Positions 1-15,000 of a stretch of 64,000 nucleotides of DNA are shown here, piece after piece. Source of the DNA: Membranipora membranacea (taxonomy: Eukaryota > Bryozoa > Gymnolaemata > Cheilostomatida > Membraniporidae). The first letter of the stretch is position 1, and each line of letters starts with the position of its first letter. The translations under genes and the position numbers were made by a program. The notes under the pieces are model-generated. The model ran no database searches. It was not told where the DNA came from and saw only the letters and a list, made by a program, of their open reading frames with translations. The DNA lies in assembly GCA_914767715.1 (NCBI GenBank), contig OU612067.1, forward strand, positions 23,286,162 through 23,350,161, given 5' to 3'.

Positions 1-26
1 TATTCCTGTTTCAGTGATGCTAAAAC
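1..26 (-). CDS. ROCO gene exon 10, partial at window edge
   Basis: After the exon 9 donor, an acceptor TTTTTTACAG ends at base 27. The first 26 bases continue in phase 1 as C-FSITETGI without a stop, so the protein extends past the window. Confidence 0.6.
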
Positions 27-3000
27 CTGTAAAAAATAACAAAAAAAACACACAATTATACAATATTATGCATGTAAAAAAGTAGATTGCGAATTGTAAA
101 ACATTCATGTGCAATTTTATAGTAACATTGTCTTTTAGAAGTAAATTAATTCACTCACAGGGAAATCCGAAGGGTTTTGGGACAACAGATCCAGCCACTT
201 TATCACATCGGCTTGTCTCGTCTCCGGTGTAGGCTGTGAGGCGAGAATTGAGGCGCTCATAGCTGTAGTGTGATTGGTTGACTTTCTTGAACCATTTGGG
301 ATTGACCAGAGTTGTTGGTAACTTTTGTTGAGTCAGCAGACAGTGAGAGCAGTAGAAGACATGTTCATAACGGACTCCTTTCCACACAGATTCTAGTTCA
401 ATTGTGAGCTGCTTCGTTGAATCTAACAGGCTCTTCCATGCATCACAAATTCTCTTAGCTGGTGTAAGAACTATCAGTGACACCTGTTTCTTGTTCTGGT
501 CATGTAACAGATATCTCATTATTCCATTATCTTCTTGTACTTGAGCGCCGTTGCTACCTGCTGCAACTGTATTGGCTGGATTGATGTGTATGTCTAGAAA
601 CCCTGCAGCAATCAGGTCAAAGATGTACCCAGGTACCGACATACCGTTGAGATACAGATCGATTTTCAGTGGAAATAGCTTTGGGCTAGGTTTAGCTGCA
701 GATATGATTTGACTGCTGAAATAAGGAATGATGAACTTCATGCTGTCATCTTCTCTCCCTATGGGCCCGCAAATCAGGTGGAATGTTTTCAGAAGTGTTA
801 CGCCCACCTCAGCTGGCAGCTCTGATTCAGATTTGAGCAGATTGTGAAGCAGGGCAGCATCAATGACCCCTGTTGCCTTGAAATCCTCCACCATTTTCAC
901 ATACTCTCGTTTGTCAACATTTCTGTCATAGAATCGGTAGGGCACAAAGACCTCAATACGATCATCCCATGTTTGGTCAATCCGATGATCATACAGTGTC
1001 CCTATGAGAGAGACAAGAACATCAGGTCGGTGGAATATATATTCACACAGCTTGTCATTGTTTTGATACCACATTATTCTGCCTATTTCATGAATGTATT
1101 GTAAGATATATCGTTTTCTGCTCTTACGGAAACCTTTCACAATGTCAGTAACCTTAATGAAAGGCCTGTCTGTCTGCACGGTAAGATCCATAAGTGTCTT
1201 ATACCAGCTACCTGGTATCTCCGTCATAAGATGAGAACCGACTTCGCTAAGGGCCTTCTTAAGAGAATAAATAACAGTTTCAGTTGAAGTAGCAGATAAC
1301 TCCAATACAATATTGATGAGGGACTTAGATTTGTCACTGAAACTTGTCATAGAAAAGAACGGGCTTGTAGGGGAACCAGCGCTCTCTTCTGCCTCTATTA
1401 TCTGGAGGCGCAGTTTTTCTGCTGTTGCAATAAGCTGCTGCTTTCTGATATTAAGCTGCTCTTCAGTAAGCTTATCAGTATGCGTGAGAACTAGCACTGG
1501 TTGACCAAGGTTAGGACGTGCTAAGTAGAAGTGAGATATCCATCTCATACAAAGATCTTGTGTTGCAGCATCCTCTCCTTTATCAGTCACCAAACGGTCA
1601 AACTCTGCTATATCTATGACAAGAAGCGGGACAGACTGAGTTTTAAATGTTAATTGGTGGGCAAAGTGATATACTTTATGCCCACCAAAGTCAATGAAAA
1701 CCAGTGTAAATTTGTCATCCACTTCCGCTTCACAGATATTGAATACTCGAGTTGCTTCATCCAGCTTGGAGTCTGTAGCAGATCGTTTTGTCAGCACCCG
1801 CTGGTTTTCCTGAACACTTCTAACCAGGCTTGTTTTTCCCGCTCCACTTTTGCCGAACACAGTTACTGGGATAAGTTTTACGTTGCTTTCTCGCTTGAAC
1901 TTTAGATCATCTAGATACTTCTGTAGAGCTGCTCGACCCTGTTTAATGACGGCGTAGGGAGGAGATAAAAGTGCCAGGCAGCCTTTATACCCGAAGTATA
2001 TAAGTGTTTTGTTGTTAAAGAGTCTCTCAGGTATTGATTTGAGTTTCTTGTTGTAGCTTACATCCAGATACCATAACTGTTTGAGGTACCCAAGGCTGTA
2101 AAAAATAACCATATTTGTTAGCTGTGGTATGAATTTTGCTTGTTTTGAGAAAATATTAATGATAAATTGTTAACTATTGTTGATTTAGCAATGGAAGTCT
2201 GTCTGTGTTTTGTGGTTTAGAGGTGAGTTGTTTGTTGGATCTTATATCTAGTGATTGTAAACTGTTCGAGCTTCCCAAGGCTGCCATAATCACCATATGT
2301 ATAAGCTATGCTTTGTCTTTTGCTTGATCGGAGAATATTAATTATTATTGTTGACCTATAAGCCTATAAACCTTTGGTCTAGAAGAATTGCAATAATGAA
2401 GAAAATCTTGGACAGATAATTGGCTGGATTGAATTTTGAATGCTTGGTTATATTCTTTGTGTATTGGGTCAGGATCTCTTCAACGACTCTTTGAGGAAAT
2501 AACATTTATTATGTTTATTATGTCTATTTCTTTCACTAAGACACAAAAATAGTGAAACAATATGGAAAGCAAGATACTGCATTGATGCGGAATAGGTTAG
2601 CCTGTTCATAATTAAAAGGCAGATATTGGTTTAAGCATTTATTTTGATGATGAAAGTGTTTTGATTATCGATGCTTATGATCAATTTTCGAGGGATTGCT
2701 ATTTGATATTTGTTGTCAGGCTGCTATTTTGATAAATTTCAGATCATCGAAAATCCCTAATTCTCGGCCACTTGCATCTAATGAGAAAATATTATTGCAT
2801 CCAGACAAGACAAATGACTGATAAAACGAATGTTTTTATCTGATAACATAAGTCTGTCTATATTTTTGTAGTTAACCGTGGAAGGGGTAATACGTGCTTT
2901 TTGAGCTCTTTCTCCCTAACCCATCTTTTGTTGATAACTTAAAAAAACTTTAATTGCCGAATCACAATAGAGCAGCCATTCACTATGATCCCATTCGATT

Positions 3001-6000
3001 TTCCACTTTGAATTAAGTTGACCACTCTCAATTCAAATGGATTCCTAATACACTCACGATGATAACACTTGCCTGCCCGCCTGGTCGGGCCTCCTGGTTT
3101 TTTTGTTTTTTTTCATGTGTGTTTATTGCTAAAGATAAAATTGATAATATATTTAGACAAAGTGAAATTGAGTGAGAGAAAGGCATAAGATTGAATCATC
3201 AAACGTAAACAATTGCAATATAAATACGTAAAAATTAAAGGAACAGTCTAATAGCCTGCGGCTAGAGTGTAGACCGGCCAACTGTAAATCACAAAGGTAA
3301 AATACAAAACACACCGGCGAGGACGCGTAGGACGAGTGCCCCCACCAGCTGCAGTCACCACTGCCCCCACAGACTGGAAGCTAGGCTCGGCTCGGCTAGG
3401 AAGCTAGGTAGAAGTAATTTATTAATTGATCAACTGAACACTAAACACCTTGAATGCGGCCATTCAACTGACCTACTAATACCAATTTAAGTTAGTATAA
3501 TTACATTCATGGTTTTTAAAGACAGGCAAATTCATAAAAATTACCTCATAGGAACATAAATGAATGTGAGTGTCTACAAATATGAGTATAATCATCCTGT
3601 TTGAGAAACTAGTCAAGTTTTGCAGATCAAAATCTAGTTTGCCTCAGTCACCTTACATTATACTCTATTACACATCACCACAACAACTCATTACTGGAAA
3701 ATCCATATCATAATAACAACAAAGGATTTTATAAAGCTATACATACTGCTAATTGGGCGCACAAGTGGACCTATGGGCGTATGACTAAGGTTAGCCGTGA
3801 CTGCGTGGTTAGATCTTTATGTTCCCTGACCCCATATCCCCTATCATGTCACATAGACGTACTACAGCAAACTCACCAGGAGCAACATCAAGCTTGTCAA
3901 CACCCCCACCCCAAACCCAGCGTCAAACCCCCACTGCCATGCGTCACGATCAGTTGCAGAAGATGATTGACAAACTCGATGCTAATAAAGCGTTTATGGA
4001 AGAAAGATCCAACAACATCTCCGAAGATCTACTAAGGGTGCTGAATAGAATTGATACCATCGAGAGAAAGCAAAATGAAACTGAAGATAAGCAGACCGAG
4101 ATGGAAAAGTGCCTTAACTTCTATGGTGACGAGATCATGTCATTGAAAACAGAACTTGCAGCCATTAAAATGGAGGAGATGAAGGAAACAGAGGCAAGTG
4201 CGGTGAAGGTAAAACAGGACGACAGGACAAGGCTAGTGTGACGGACATCTCTTTGGCTGGTTGCGAGGCACTGCGCGTGCGGATTGGTGAGTCTGGGCGG
4301 GATGAGTGCACTGTGCTCGCTGTCTACCAGTGCCCTCGGGCTCTGTGGGGGCTTTTCTTGGGGATTTAGTTCTGGTTTTGCCCACTCTCCCCTCGAACTC
4401 ACTTGTTGTTGGTGACATCAATATTGATTTAAATCCAGAAAATTATTTGGACTCAGCTTCAGAAAATTATAGCGAGTTGATTCAAAGCCAATGTTTTTAT
4501 AACCTTATTCAATCCCAACAAGAATTGGCGAAACCAAAATAAGTATTTTAGATCACATTATTGTTAAAAATTCAAGTCGTGCACTCTAGATTTTGACATT
4601 TCAGATCATAAGCCGGTGTGTGCATCCTTTGTTTACAAAAAGCACAGCCATATTTTAACAAAAATCCTTCGCCAATGAACATAACTAAAACAAATTATGT
4701 GTTATTACAAGAAATTATACAGCAACAAAATTGGTCCCCCACAACAGAAATATCTGACACCAACACAGCTTTTAAACTTTTCATTGAAAAACTAAGCTCA
4801 TGTATTGATGATGCAAGCAACAAAATCAGTGCCAGAAAGCATCAACGTTCTACTTTCAAGAAACCTTGGATGACTAAGCAATTATTTACACTTACAAAAG
4901 AACGTACTAAGCTTCACAAAATGAGCAAATTACAACCATTCAATGGTGAATTACGAATGCGGTATAGGAAATTCAGAAATCACGTAACAAACTGCGTAAA
5001 CATGGCAAGGAAAGAGCATTACAAAGCTCAGTATGATAAGTGTTGTGGGAATACCAATGAAAAATGGAGATTTGTCATGAGTTTTATTAAAAAAGATACC
5101 GATGGTTCAGATGAGAAAATTCATCTCGGACATGATGGTGATCAGAGCATTTCCGTAGCTGATAAATTTAATGATTTCTTTATCAATGTTGGTACTAATC
5201 TGGCAGAAAATCTTTCAACCACTGCAACCAAATTTACAAAATATTTTTCTAAAATTGATAATGCTTTTGCAGCTGAATTTTCTTTCACTGAAATTGAGAC
5301 CGCTGCTTCTCTTAAAATAACTGATAGCTTCTCCAATAAGTAAGCTACAGGACCTGATAGAATACCAATGCAAGCCTTAAAAGATAATAAATTAACCCTG
5401 GCACCTGCTTAAATTTTGCTCGTATGAAGCCAATTTTTAAAAAGGGAGATAAAACTAGATGTAATAATTACAAACCCGTTTCAATTTTAAATTTGACATC
5501 GAAAGTTTTAGAAAAACTCCTTTCAATACAAATCAGAGAGTATCTGGAGTGCAAAAATTTACTCACAAATTACCAATTTGGCTTTAGTTAAATCGAAGCG
5601 CAGTACAACTGATGCAATTAATATTATAATAGAACAACTTTACAACAATTTTACTGATAGAGGCATCACCCAGGGTGTGTTTTTAGATTTCTCAAAAGCT
5701 TTTGATACAATAAATTATGGCATTCATATCAGTAAACTTCAATTTTTTGGATTGTCAGGGTTATTGCCAGTCAAGATTGGTGTTCCCCAGGGTTCGGTTC
5801 TCAGGCCACTTTTATTTTTAATTTATATTAACGACCTTTTAAATGTAGCACCTGATCTAAATTATATACTTTTTGCTGATGACACAAACATTTTTAGTAC
5901 TGAACCTGAAGTTATGAAAAGAAATTTACCTTTGATTAATGAATGGTGTATAACCAACCGTCTTGTTATTAACTATGAGAAAACCTTTCAAGTTCTTTTT

Positions 6001-9000
6001 AAAGCCCCAAACAAAATTTTTAACCCTGAGGAATTCAAGCTCGAGTTCGGGGACTCTATTTTAAAAGAAAAAGGAACCACCAAATTTTTAGGAATTGAGT
6101 TAGACTCCAACCTAAATTTCCATGAGCCTTAAAAAGAAATTAAGTCCTTGTTGAGCAATGGCATATCCTTGTTCAACAAGTACCTTTTGGGAGTTTGGAC
6201 GGGGCCAGGGTGCGATCTCACAGTTCTCACACCAAGATTTTAATCGATTTCCTTGTCCTCATAGTTGTGACCAGCATCTCAAATCACCGAAGTGATTGCC
6301 CCGGTTTTTTTTCTAATGAGAACATATTTATGGTTTTATGACATTAAAATCCAAGTATTGAACTAGTACTGTAACAAAACTCTCGATAATTTAATAAACA
6401 GACCTGAATCCTAAGCTACAGTAAAGTTGCCAGCAACTCCCCATAATAATGATAAATCATGATACATTTTGTTACAAATAAACAGGGAGAGAAGACGATA
6501 CAGACACAGTATATGCTGAGTGATGGTAAGATAGAGGATATGACTCACCTCTCAGGTATACTTCTTAAGTCACACCCAGACACATATATCTTCTTAAGTG
6601 ACCTCATCCCTCCTAATCCTTCAGGTAATGTCTGTAGGTTCTTATTACTGCGTAAGTATAACCCCTCCAGTTCAGTCAGTGAGCAGATGCTGAGGGAACA
6701 AAAATTTCATTCAATAATTATATATAGTTTTCCAACTTAGATTTTATTACTGCCACTGACTGAAAGGAAAATTAACAACAATGACAATCACGGGATTTCT
6801 AATGTTTGGTAAAATAATTTAATGTTAAACCACGTCCAATTTTGCATACAAAGTACCACTAACAAAAAGTAGGTTGAGACTTTGGACAACCTTGATAAGC
6901 AAGCTAGGGGGCTTGTTACAAGTGTGCGGCATCTTCTCTAACAAAAGAGACAAGAAGCAAAAGTATCGAGAGGCAGTGGCATGTTAAAGGGGCCCTTATC
7001 AGCCTGCAGGCTCTCAGTATCAATAAACCTAACTAAAACAGCAATACGACAGTGGTCAGTAAGCATAACAAATAGTTGATAGAGAATTTCTTATCCCAGT
7101 GATTTAAAAATAAGGATTTTTTTTATCAGGGTGTAAGATTAACTAAGTTTGACCATGCATATTCAGAATACTGCCGATACATTCTCATTCTTAAAACTAA
7201 ATATGTTGGGAGTTATCCTGTCATATAAATAAAGAAGATAACTACCTTTTGCCATGTGTATCAAAGGTGAACTTGACACAAAAATATTGCCTTTCTGAGA
7301 GAACCCTTGTATTATTTGTATCATTAGTATAAGATGTATAAAGTACAGATTCAGTTCAGTACATGAAACCCTGTTATCTATCTGCACCTGACAGATACAT
7401 AATCTATGTCAACAGGTGTTAGATATTCCGCTATAGGACATTGTAGCGGAAACTGACAAATATGGAGTTGTTTTGTTGATAATGTTATAATGTGTTTTGT
7501 TAAATGTAATCACTAATTGGCTGCAGTTAAGTTTGTCTTGGTCCAAAATTCTGGAGTGTCTCAGTTCTTTTTGTGATGTGATTTTCACCCTGTGTGGTAT
7601 GCTCTACGATATTACTTCATTTAGCAAAGTCTCTGGATACAGCAGTTACAGTTCGTCTCAGTCAACCATGATTTCATTCGAGTATCTTGAAATTGCGTGT
7701 TGATAACATTTTTGTGACAGTCACTGAGATAATGTTAGGTAGTAAAACATATCTAGAGGTAACTATGTAATGATTAATGAGTAACACACACAAAAACGAA
7801 GAGCACTCATATAATTTAATCTGTGTCTTTTGCAACAGCCGGTTGTTTTATCAGGGGTAGATGAGATGTCATGTAAAAGTATAAAAATGTCACAGGGACT
7901 ACTGATAATAAGCATTCAGATTGGAAGTGATGACTTTTGGATGTCATAATTCCGACAACAGCTTCATGTGGCGATTTCCAACTATAATAAGGGATGATAA
8001 TACAGTATAAATGGTCATTAAACCAAATTATCTTACACAAATCTAGTGAAACCATTTTTGATGCACTGTCCCAAAGTTTCTTGCAAGTTTTGCATAGTAC
8101 TATATTATGTAATTAATATATGATACCAAAGTGCAATGTTTTAATACCAAAATAGTTATAGTTAACAATAATTTTGATAGGCGCAGGAGAAAAATATGAA
8201 ATGTTCACCCCTTTTTTAAAATAATATAATACAACGATTCGCAAGCTTCACACCGATTGCATATCACAAACCAATGCTAATCTTGTCTTGGTTTGTAAAA
8301 ATCGGTGAAAGGAATATAAGCACCAAGATATCTCTCGATTTCCTTGTCATCATAGTTGTGACTAGCATCGCAAATCACTGGAGCGTTTCCCACCGGTTTG
8401 TTTCTGATGAGAACATATTTTTTCTTTTAAAAGACCACGCTTTATTGTTTTCTGATGTTAAAATCCTAGTATCAAACTAGTACTGTAACAAAACTATTAA
8501 GGGATTAATTAACATTCTCATATCAACAATTTAATAAGCAGACCTGAATCCTTAGATGCCGTAAAATCGCCAGCAACACCACATAATAGTAATATTCATG
8601 ATAATATATTTTGTTACAAATAAACAGAGAGAGAAGGCAATACTGACACAGAATTTATGATGAGTTGTCAAGTTCTCACATCTCAGGCTCAGGAGATTTC
8701 GGATAGAGAGAATAAAACCAAGAAGATGGCAGCAAGTGATAACAGACAGCGTCAACCACTTCAAATCAGAGACCAATCTCAGTTTTATCTTTTGACGAAA
8801 TCTGTTGTGTATTAGGCGTAATTAAATTACTGTCAGCTATCAGACATCCCATCTCCGCCTTTTTGGGAGGTTCAATCGCTGTCATATAATAATGTATAAT
8901 TAAAACTTTTTATCAGACAAAAATAAAAATCCAATTGCCGTCTTTTCAAGAGGAAGTCAGTTTTATTGCATTTTTATTTTTAAATTTAAAGTGATCAATG

Positions 9001-12000
9001 GGCAAATGCAATCTCCGGTTTTTTGGTCATGCCTATCCACAGTGATGAACTCCGGTGCATATAAAACCGGGGGAACATCAAGGCTGGACAGTTCTGGTTG
9101 GAAAGCCCTTGGATCATGTTTTCTGGTATGGTATAGATTGCTTTTCTGGTATCTAACTTAGGTTATTATTCAAAAATACAAATTGATTTTAATGTTGAAA
9201 AGGCATGAGTCATTAGTAAATTGAATTAATACCTACTTGTCACAAAATTCTAAATACAAATGTTGTGGATATATTTGATCAGATAAACAAAACAATTTTT
9301 GTAAGGAGTTGCCTTCTTCCTCAATAGGAAGAAGTTAACTCCATACAAAATAAAACATGAGCAAAATGAATAAAATAGTGGTGTCTGTTCTGCTCAGGTA
9401 GTCGGCCCCAAGTGGATCGAATATGCGACATAAGTCTGGTGCCCGAGTGAATTTGGACTTACGACCTTCAAGTTTTGAGACTGATTTGCGATCATGCTGC
9501 ATTATTGTCATTATATCCACTTTATTTAGCCTCGATTTAGAGTAATATCCATGTGACTACTTGTAGCAGTATCATTTTTTGTCTCTAGTATTAATTCAGT
9601 GTCTCTTAGTATTAATCCAGTGAGACGACAGCTGTAGTTTTGTTGCCACAGTCAGTCATAATTCAGTTGTCGTTATCCATTTCTCAGGATGTGTGGATGA
9701 TGTTTCTTCTTCTCTTCATGCTGTAGTGCTGGCGTGATGCTTGTCATTTTAGCGACCAGCATGATTGTTTGTTTCCAGTGCCTGTAATAATAAGAGTTGT
9801 AAGGCGTTAATCACTCATCAACACATTCACATTTTGTATCAGCTAGACGTTTTATAGGACATTAACATTGTTATTCTATTCTCTAGAGATAATTAATGCT
9901 GGATAAGATTGTATTCAAACGACCTTCCCCCCAGCCGTGAGCCGGACATTTAACTAAAGAGAGATTAATCACCCATTACAACGTAAGTTGACAAAACAGC
10001 CTTTACCTCACCAGGCTTAGCCTTGAGAAAATTATAGGGTTTGAAATTTCTTTTGAGAAGACTAAATTACAACCATGGACAACAAATATGTTTATAAATA
10101 ATGGAAAACCTGAAGTGATTTGAAATAGAGCTCGTGGGAAATTCTGGTCCAGGAATAATGCTGGGACGGATTAACAAAATATTTATAAGGATACTGGGAA
10201 AATATTATTATTACTATGGAGAAAAAATTGGTGGACAAATTGATAGGAAAATAGGAGGAAAATTATGGAAAATTGAAACTGGGGAGCTCCAGCGTCAACT
10301 AATCACTCCATTTGTATGGAATAGGCCTATAGGGCTAGTTGTCAGAGGCTACAGACTAATCAAATCAATATGCGTTATTAGTTGAGTTAATATCATTCCT
10401 TCATTAAAGAATCTGGATCTGAATCTGGCTAAATCTGACAACTGGTCTGACTCTTGGGGGGATCGATTGTCCATATGCTATACAAAGAGGATATAAAGGA
10501 GGATATAAGGAGGGTATTTATTTTATAGGATTTTTTTTTATTATTTTCAAGTTTTTTTGTCAAAAATCAGGCGCTTTCAATCTTCTGATTACAGGATGAA
10601 ACGTCAAAACTATTAGCAATTTTCCTTTCGGTTAGTTGTTTTGCCTGTGTTCAGAGTTTAGTGCACTAATTCTCTACACAATTTGAAGAGTTTTATTTTT
10701 GTTGACACCAGTATCTTTTTCAAATTTGTAGGTAAAAATTTTAAACTAGAGAAACATTTATACTCCCATGTTCATGCAAGTTTTTCACCAAAGTAGTCTG
10801 TGGTTATGATTTTTACAAACAGAATATAAACAATTATAACTTGTCTCAAAAGTCAACATGCAATGACATTTCATACAAACCCCTTCGGTAGAATGGGATC
10901 CTTTAACCACTGCCACAGGTAGGTCATGCTAACAATAGGAAGTGATTATAAGAAAATTGGGCAATAATGGAAATTGATAGACATTGCTATGTGTTTTCAG
11001 CCATCCAAATATTGTTAGCAAGTTACCCAACAACATACCTGTCAAAAGTGACGAATGCCTTAAAGTGTCCTGTCACCGTACCTGATCAGTCGGTCAGCTT
11101 ACAGGGTCTCATGGTGTTTTCACTACCAAAAACAAATTGGGAAATGAATATAAATATTACTGCTTTTATGGACATGTTTCTGTAGGAACTTGCGTGTTGA
11201 CTGGTACCAATGTATTTGAAAAACAAGGCAAAACACGGGAGATTAGTGTAGGTGACTTGTAAGGTTGTTTAAAAAAGGATGGTTATTGTCGGCTCGGGAT
11301 GTTTCAATGGTCATTTGGGAAACTTATGAGTACTACAGTCGTATTGCTGCGAACCTATCAGCAAAATAGAATGCACATGTACTTGATATAAAAACTTAAT
11401 GTACGTACCTTGTCACCAGCTAGGGGATAATCTGTTCCGGTTGTATGTCTAATAATGATTAAGATATAGTAGTTGATTGCCAGAAGCTCGCTTCCAAATT
11501 AGCAATCTCCATTGTGTATGGCCTCATTAATTACTAAGCTAGTTAACTAAGTGCTGAAGTTAGCTAAGTGTTGAGGTCTACTGCAGAGCACAACTAACAC
11601 AAGTAGTTAGTTTCCATAGCAATAGGTATGATTGATGAGTAATATCTAATTTAAAAAAATGTCTAATGTATTAGGGGGTTAAATGCTACTAAACCTGCTT
11701 ACGGCTTAATTTCGCTTGACTTCCACTCTGATGTTAACAAACTTATTTCAAGTAAATTAATTCATGGTTGGCTATCAGTAGGCTTGAACCCCCATAGCAG
11801 GCGTATCAACCACAACCATGCATAGAAATACAGGAACTAATTTAGAAGGGCATGTCGGATGGTAATCACCTGTAATTAGGAAAAGAATATAAGAATTTAG
11901 ATGTGCATAAGAGTTTTCGCGGTCATTTGGGAGTCAACGTTTGTGATTTATCATTTATTTAGGTGACTATTTAAGGGAGGTCTTAGTATTGTATGCTTAT

Positions 12001-15000
12001 GTTGTTTATCTATAATGGTTACTCTTAGTGCTTTGTTAAAAATCAGGGCGAAACTCTAGCTAGTTGTTTTTTGGAATTCAAAGTAATTGTAAACACGGAT
12101 ATCTCGTATGTTAGTAAAACTGGTTTTATCAACTGACCACTGGTTCTGACAACACTACTAGCCTCAATAGCCTAAATAGCATTAGTAGAATATGGGATGG
12201 AGTTTTGATTAGCACTTCACCTATTGGTGTAGGAGGGGATGACTCTCCGCTAGCATTAGTTTCATACACATTGGATATTTCATGAACTAAGAATAAGTTA
12301 GGATAAGGTGTTTGAAGTAATTAAATGAATGAAGATATATTATGCAATTAATTCATTTTTTGTATTAGGTAAATGAGAGTGTATGGATTCAAACAAACAT
12401 TTGAATCTAATTCTAAAAGTAGGCACATGCCAATGACCTTCTCTGTCAAGTTTGGATTGCGGGGACTTTGGAGCTTTGGTTGTAAGATTACTCCGATATT
12501 GTGGCAATGTATCCTACTGTTGAGTGATGTGCAGGTTTTTTGGGAAGGGGCCCAGAAGAACTTCATTTTTTGTTTCACTATACACAGGATTCAGTGTCAA
12601 CAAACATTTCTTTACAATTGCCTTTCACAGCGTCCTGTCGCTCCCTGACTGTCACATGCGGGAATAATCTTTCATGTAGGGTTTGGGTTTCCCTTCCACC
12701 TGATGGTAGGGCATAAGCAATGATCTTCATTGGCCTAAGTCACTCGCGACTATGATTCCGTTGTAGTGCAATTACTGTGAGCCTTCCAATATAAAGCAAT
12801 CAGGTAGGCAAACGGGGCTTTCGAGCCTCCGTTGGTAGGGGTGAGCTTCATGATCACAGGCATTCCAAACTTTGAATCGGCAAAATATTGATGTTGTATT
12901 CGCTTTGAATTGAGTTCATCTTACAGGGCCGCTCCCAGAGACTGCTGATTTGGGCAGCGGTGGATATTGTTATGCCGAGAACGTTGGGGAGTATGATTGT
13001 AATTTGAATTTTACGGGACTCACAACAGAATTCTCGGTTGTCAAAGTCATTGGTCAGTGTCATTTTTCTGTTAGTTGTTTGTGAGTTGAAAAATTTTAAT
13101 TCACCAAAAAGAGGGTAGAGCAAAAAATAAGGATTAGCATTCATCAGTTTGAAATTTGGTTGATGAATCAGTAATTTCCATCGGTACCTATCCATTATCC
13201 AACATTGAGAGTACCTTACCATTTGTAATTGAGTATTTTCCAGCAGCAGTAGGTTTAAGTTATAGTTATGATAGTTATTAAAGTTGTAAATTAGGTTTAA
13301 GTTATTATTTAATAATTATACTCCCACATTCACAATTGGAAGAAGTTTTCTTGTAACCAGTGTCTGTCAGGTTGACAACTCCAACTTATGAAAAATAACA
13401 TGAAGTATAAAGTATCAACTATAAAGTATCAAGTATAACGTTTAAAGTATAGAGTATAAAAATATTTACTAGTTTTATCAGGGAGTTAGTTCAGCGCGCC
13501 CTAGCCCCATCCTGTGGGTGTATAGTGAATTTAGTTGAACTGATCTACCAAAAGCTTTCAAAACATGTTTCATTAGGTTGGTTCACCTGATAACCATTCC
13601 ATGCTATTTTCTGTGGTTTTCCATGGAATGCCTTGCATTCCCGGTCAACTGATTTGTTTTCAGTGATGCCGCGAAGACGGCCGAGGGGTAATGAGGGAGT
13701 GCCAGTACTCAGAAGACATAATGGACAACTATCGCCAGCTATCCTGATGAGCCAGGGGGTTCTTTATTGAATTGATTTAATTAGCTTGACGTATCTATAA
13801 TGTTGATAAGGTTTGTAAGTTTTAGAAAGTCTTCTCATGTGTTTGAAGGGAAATAATTGAGTCGCATAATAATATGAGTTTTATTTGTGTCATCAAACAG
13901 GAGGGCACAACCCTGAATCGAGTGCTTAGACTTGTCCATTATGCGCATTACTCGGATATCCTTAGGGTTGTATATAGGAAGTGAGAAATGACTGCAGGCT
14001 CTCAGTATCAACAAGCCCAACTTAATCAACAATACACCAGTGGTCAGTAAGCAAATGGGACATATCAACCATCATGAAATATCAATGTCTGACCATAATG
14101 ATTCAAAATACTACCAATACGTTTCATTTCTAAATTAAAATATGTTGGGAGTTATCCTGTCATATAAATATAGAAGATAACTGCCTTTTGCGATATAAAA
14201 AAAAATAAAATGAACTTTTTTATTTTCCTATTCAATGCCCCTTTCGGGGCCAATGAGAATATGGTTACATTAGATATGATACATGATACATCTCATCTGA
14301 TTAGCGCACCCTTGTACTATGTAAGGGTGGGCAAGCTTGGCCATTGATCGGAGAGCACACCTCCTTCGGCAGAATGTATCAAAGGTTAATCTGACAAACA
14401 AAGATTGCCTCTCTGAGAGAACCCTTGTAATTTGATTGTTGGTATAATATACATAAAGTACAGATTCAGTTCAGTACAAGATACTCTGTTAGCTATCTGC
14501 ACCTGTCAGGTATAATTCTTTGTCAAGAGGTGTTCGATATTCTGCTATAAGACTTTGTAGCAGAAACTGACAAGTATTGAGTGTGTTTGATTTGTCTCGT
14601 GGAAAGTATATTAACAAGAAAATATAAATCTATTTAGTTGTTCTTTAAGTTGTGACCAGCAGCTCAAATCACCGGAGTGATTATCCAGGGTTTTTGTCTG
14701 ATGAGAACACATTCTGACATTTCTGACATTTAAATCCTAGTATAGAACTAGGACTGTAACAAAACTATTAAGCGATTAATTGACACCCTCTTATCAACAT
14801 TTATAAACCAGACCTGAATCCTAAGCTACTGAAAAGTTGCCAGCAACTCCCGATAATAATAATTATCATGATAATATATTTGTTACAAATAAACATAGAG
14901 AGAAGACGATACGGTTACAGTATATGATGAGTGATGGTAAGATAGACGATATGACTCACCTTTCAGGTAGACTTCTCAAGTCACACCTATCCACATCTAT

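Noticed and set aside
151-158. End of the ROCO protein at the stop just after exon 9
   Set aside because: A strong GTGAGT donor at 158 and an in-phase exon after an acceptor at 27 indicate that the protein continues.
844-1905. Plus-strand open frames opposite the ROCO large exon
   Set aside because: Antisense shadows of a strongly coding exon with conserved GTPase motifs.
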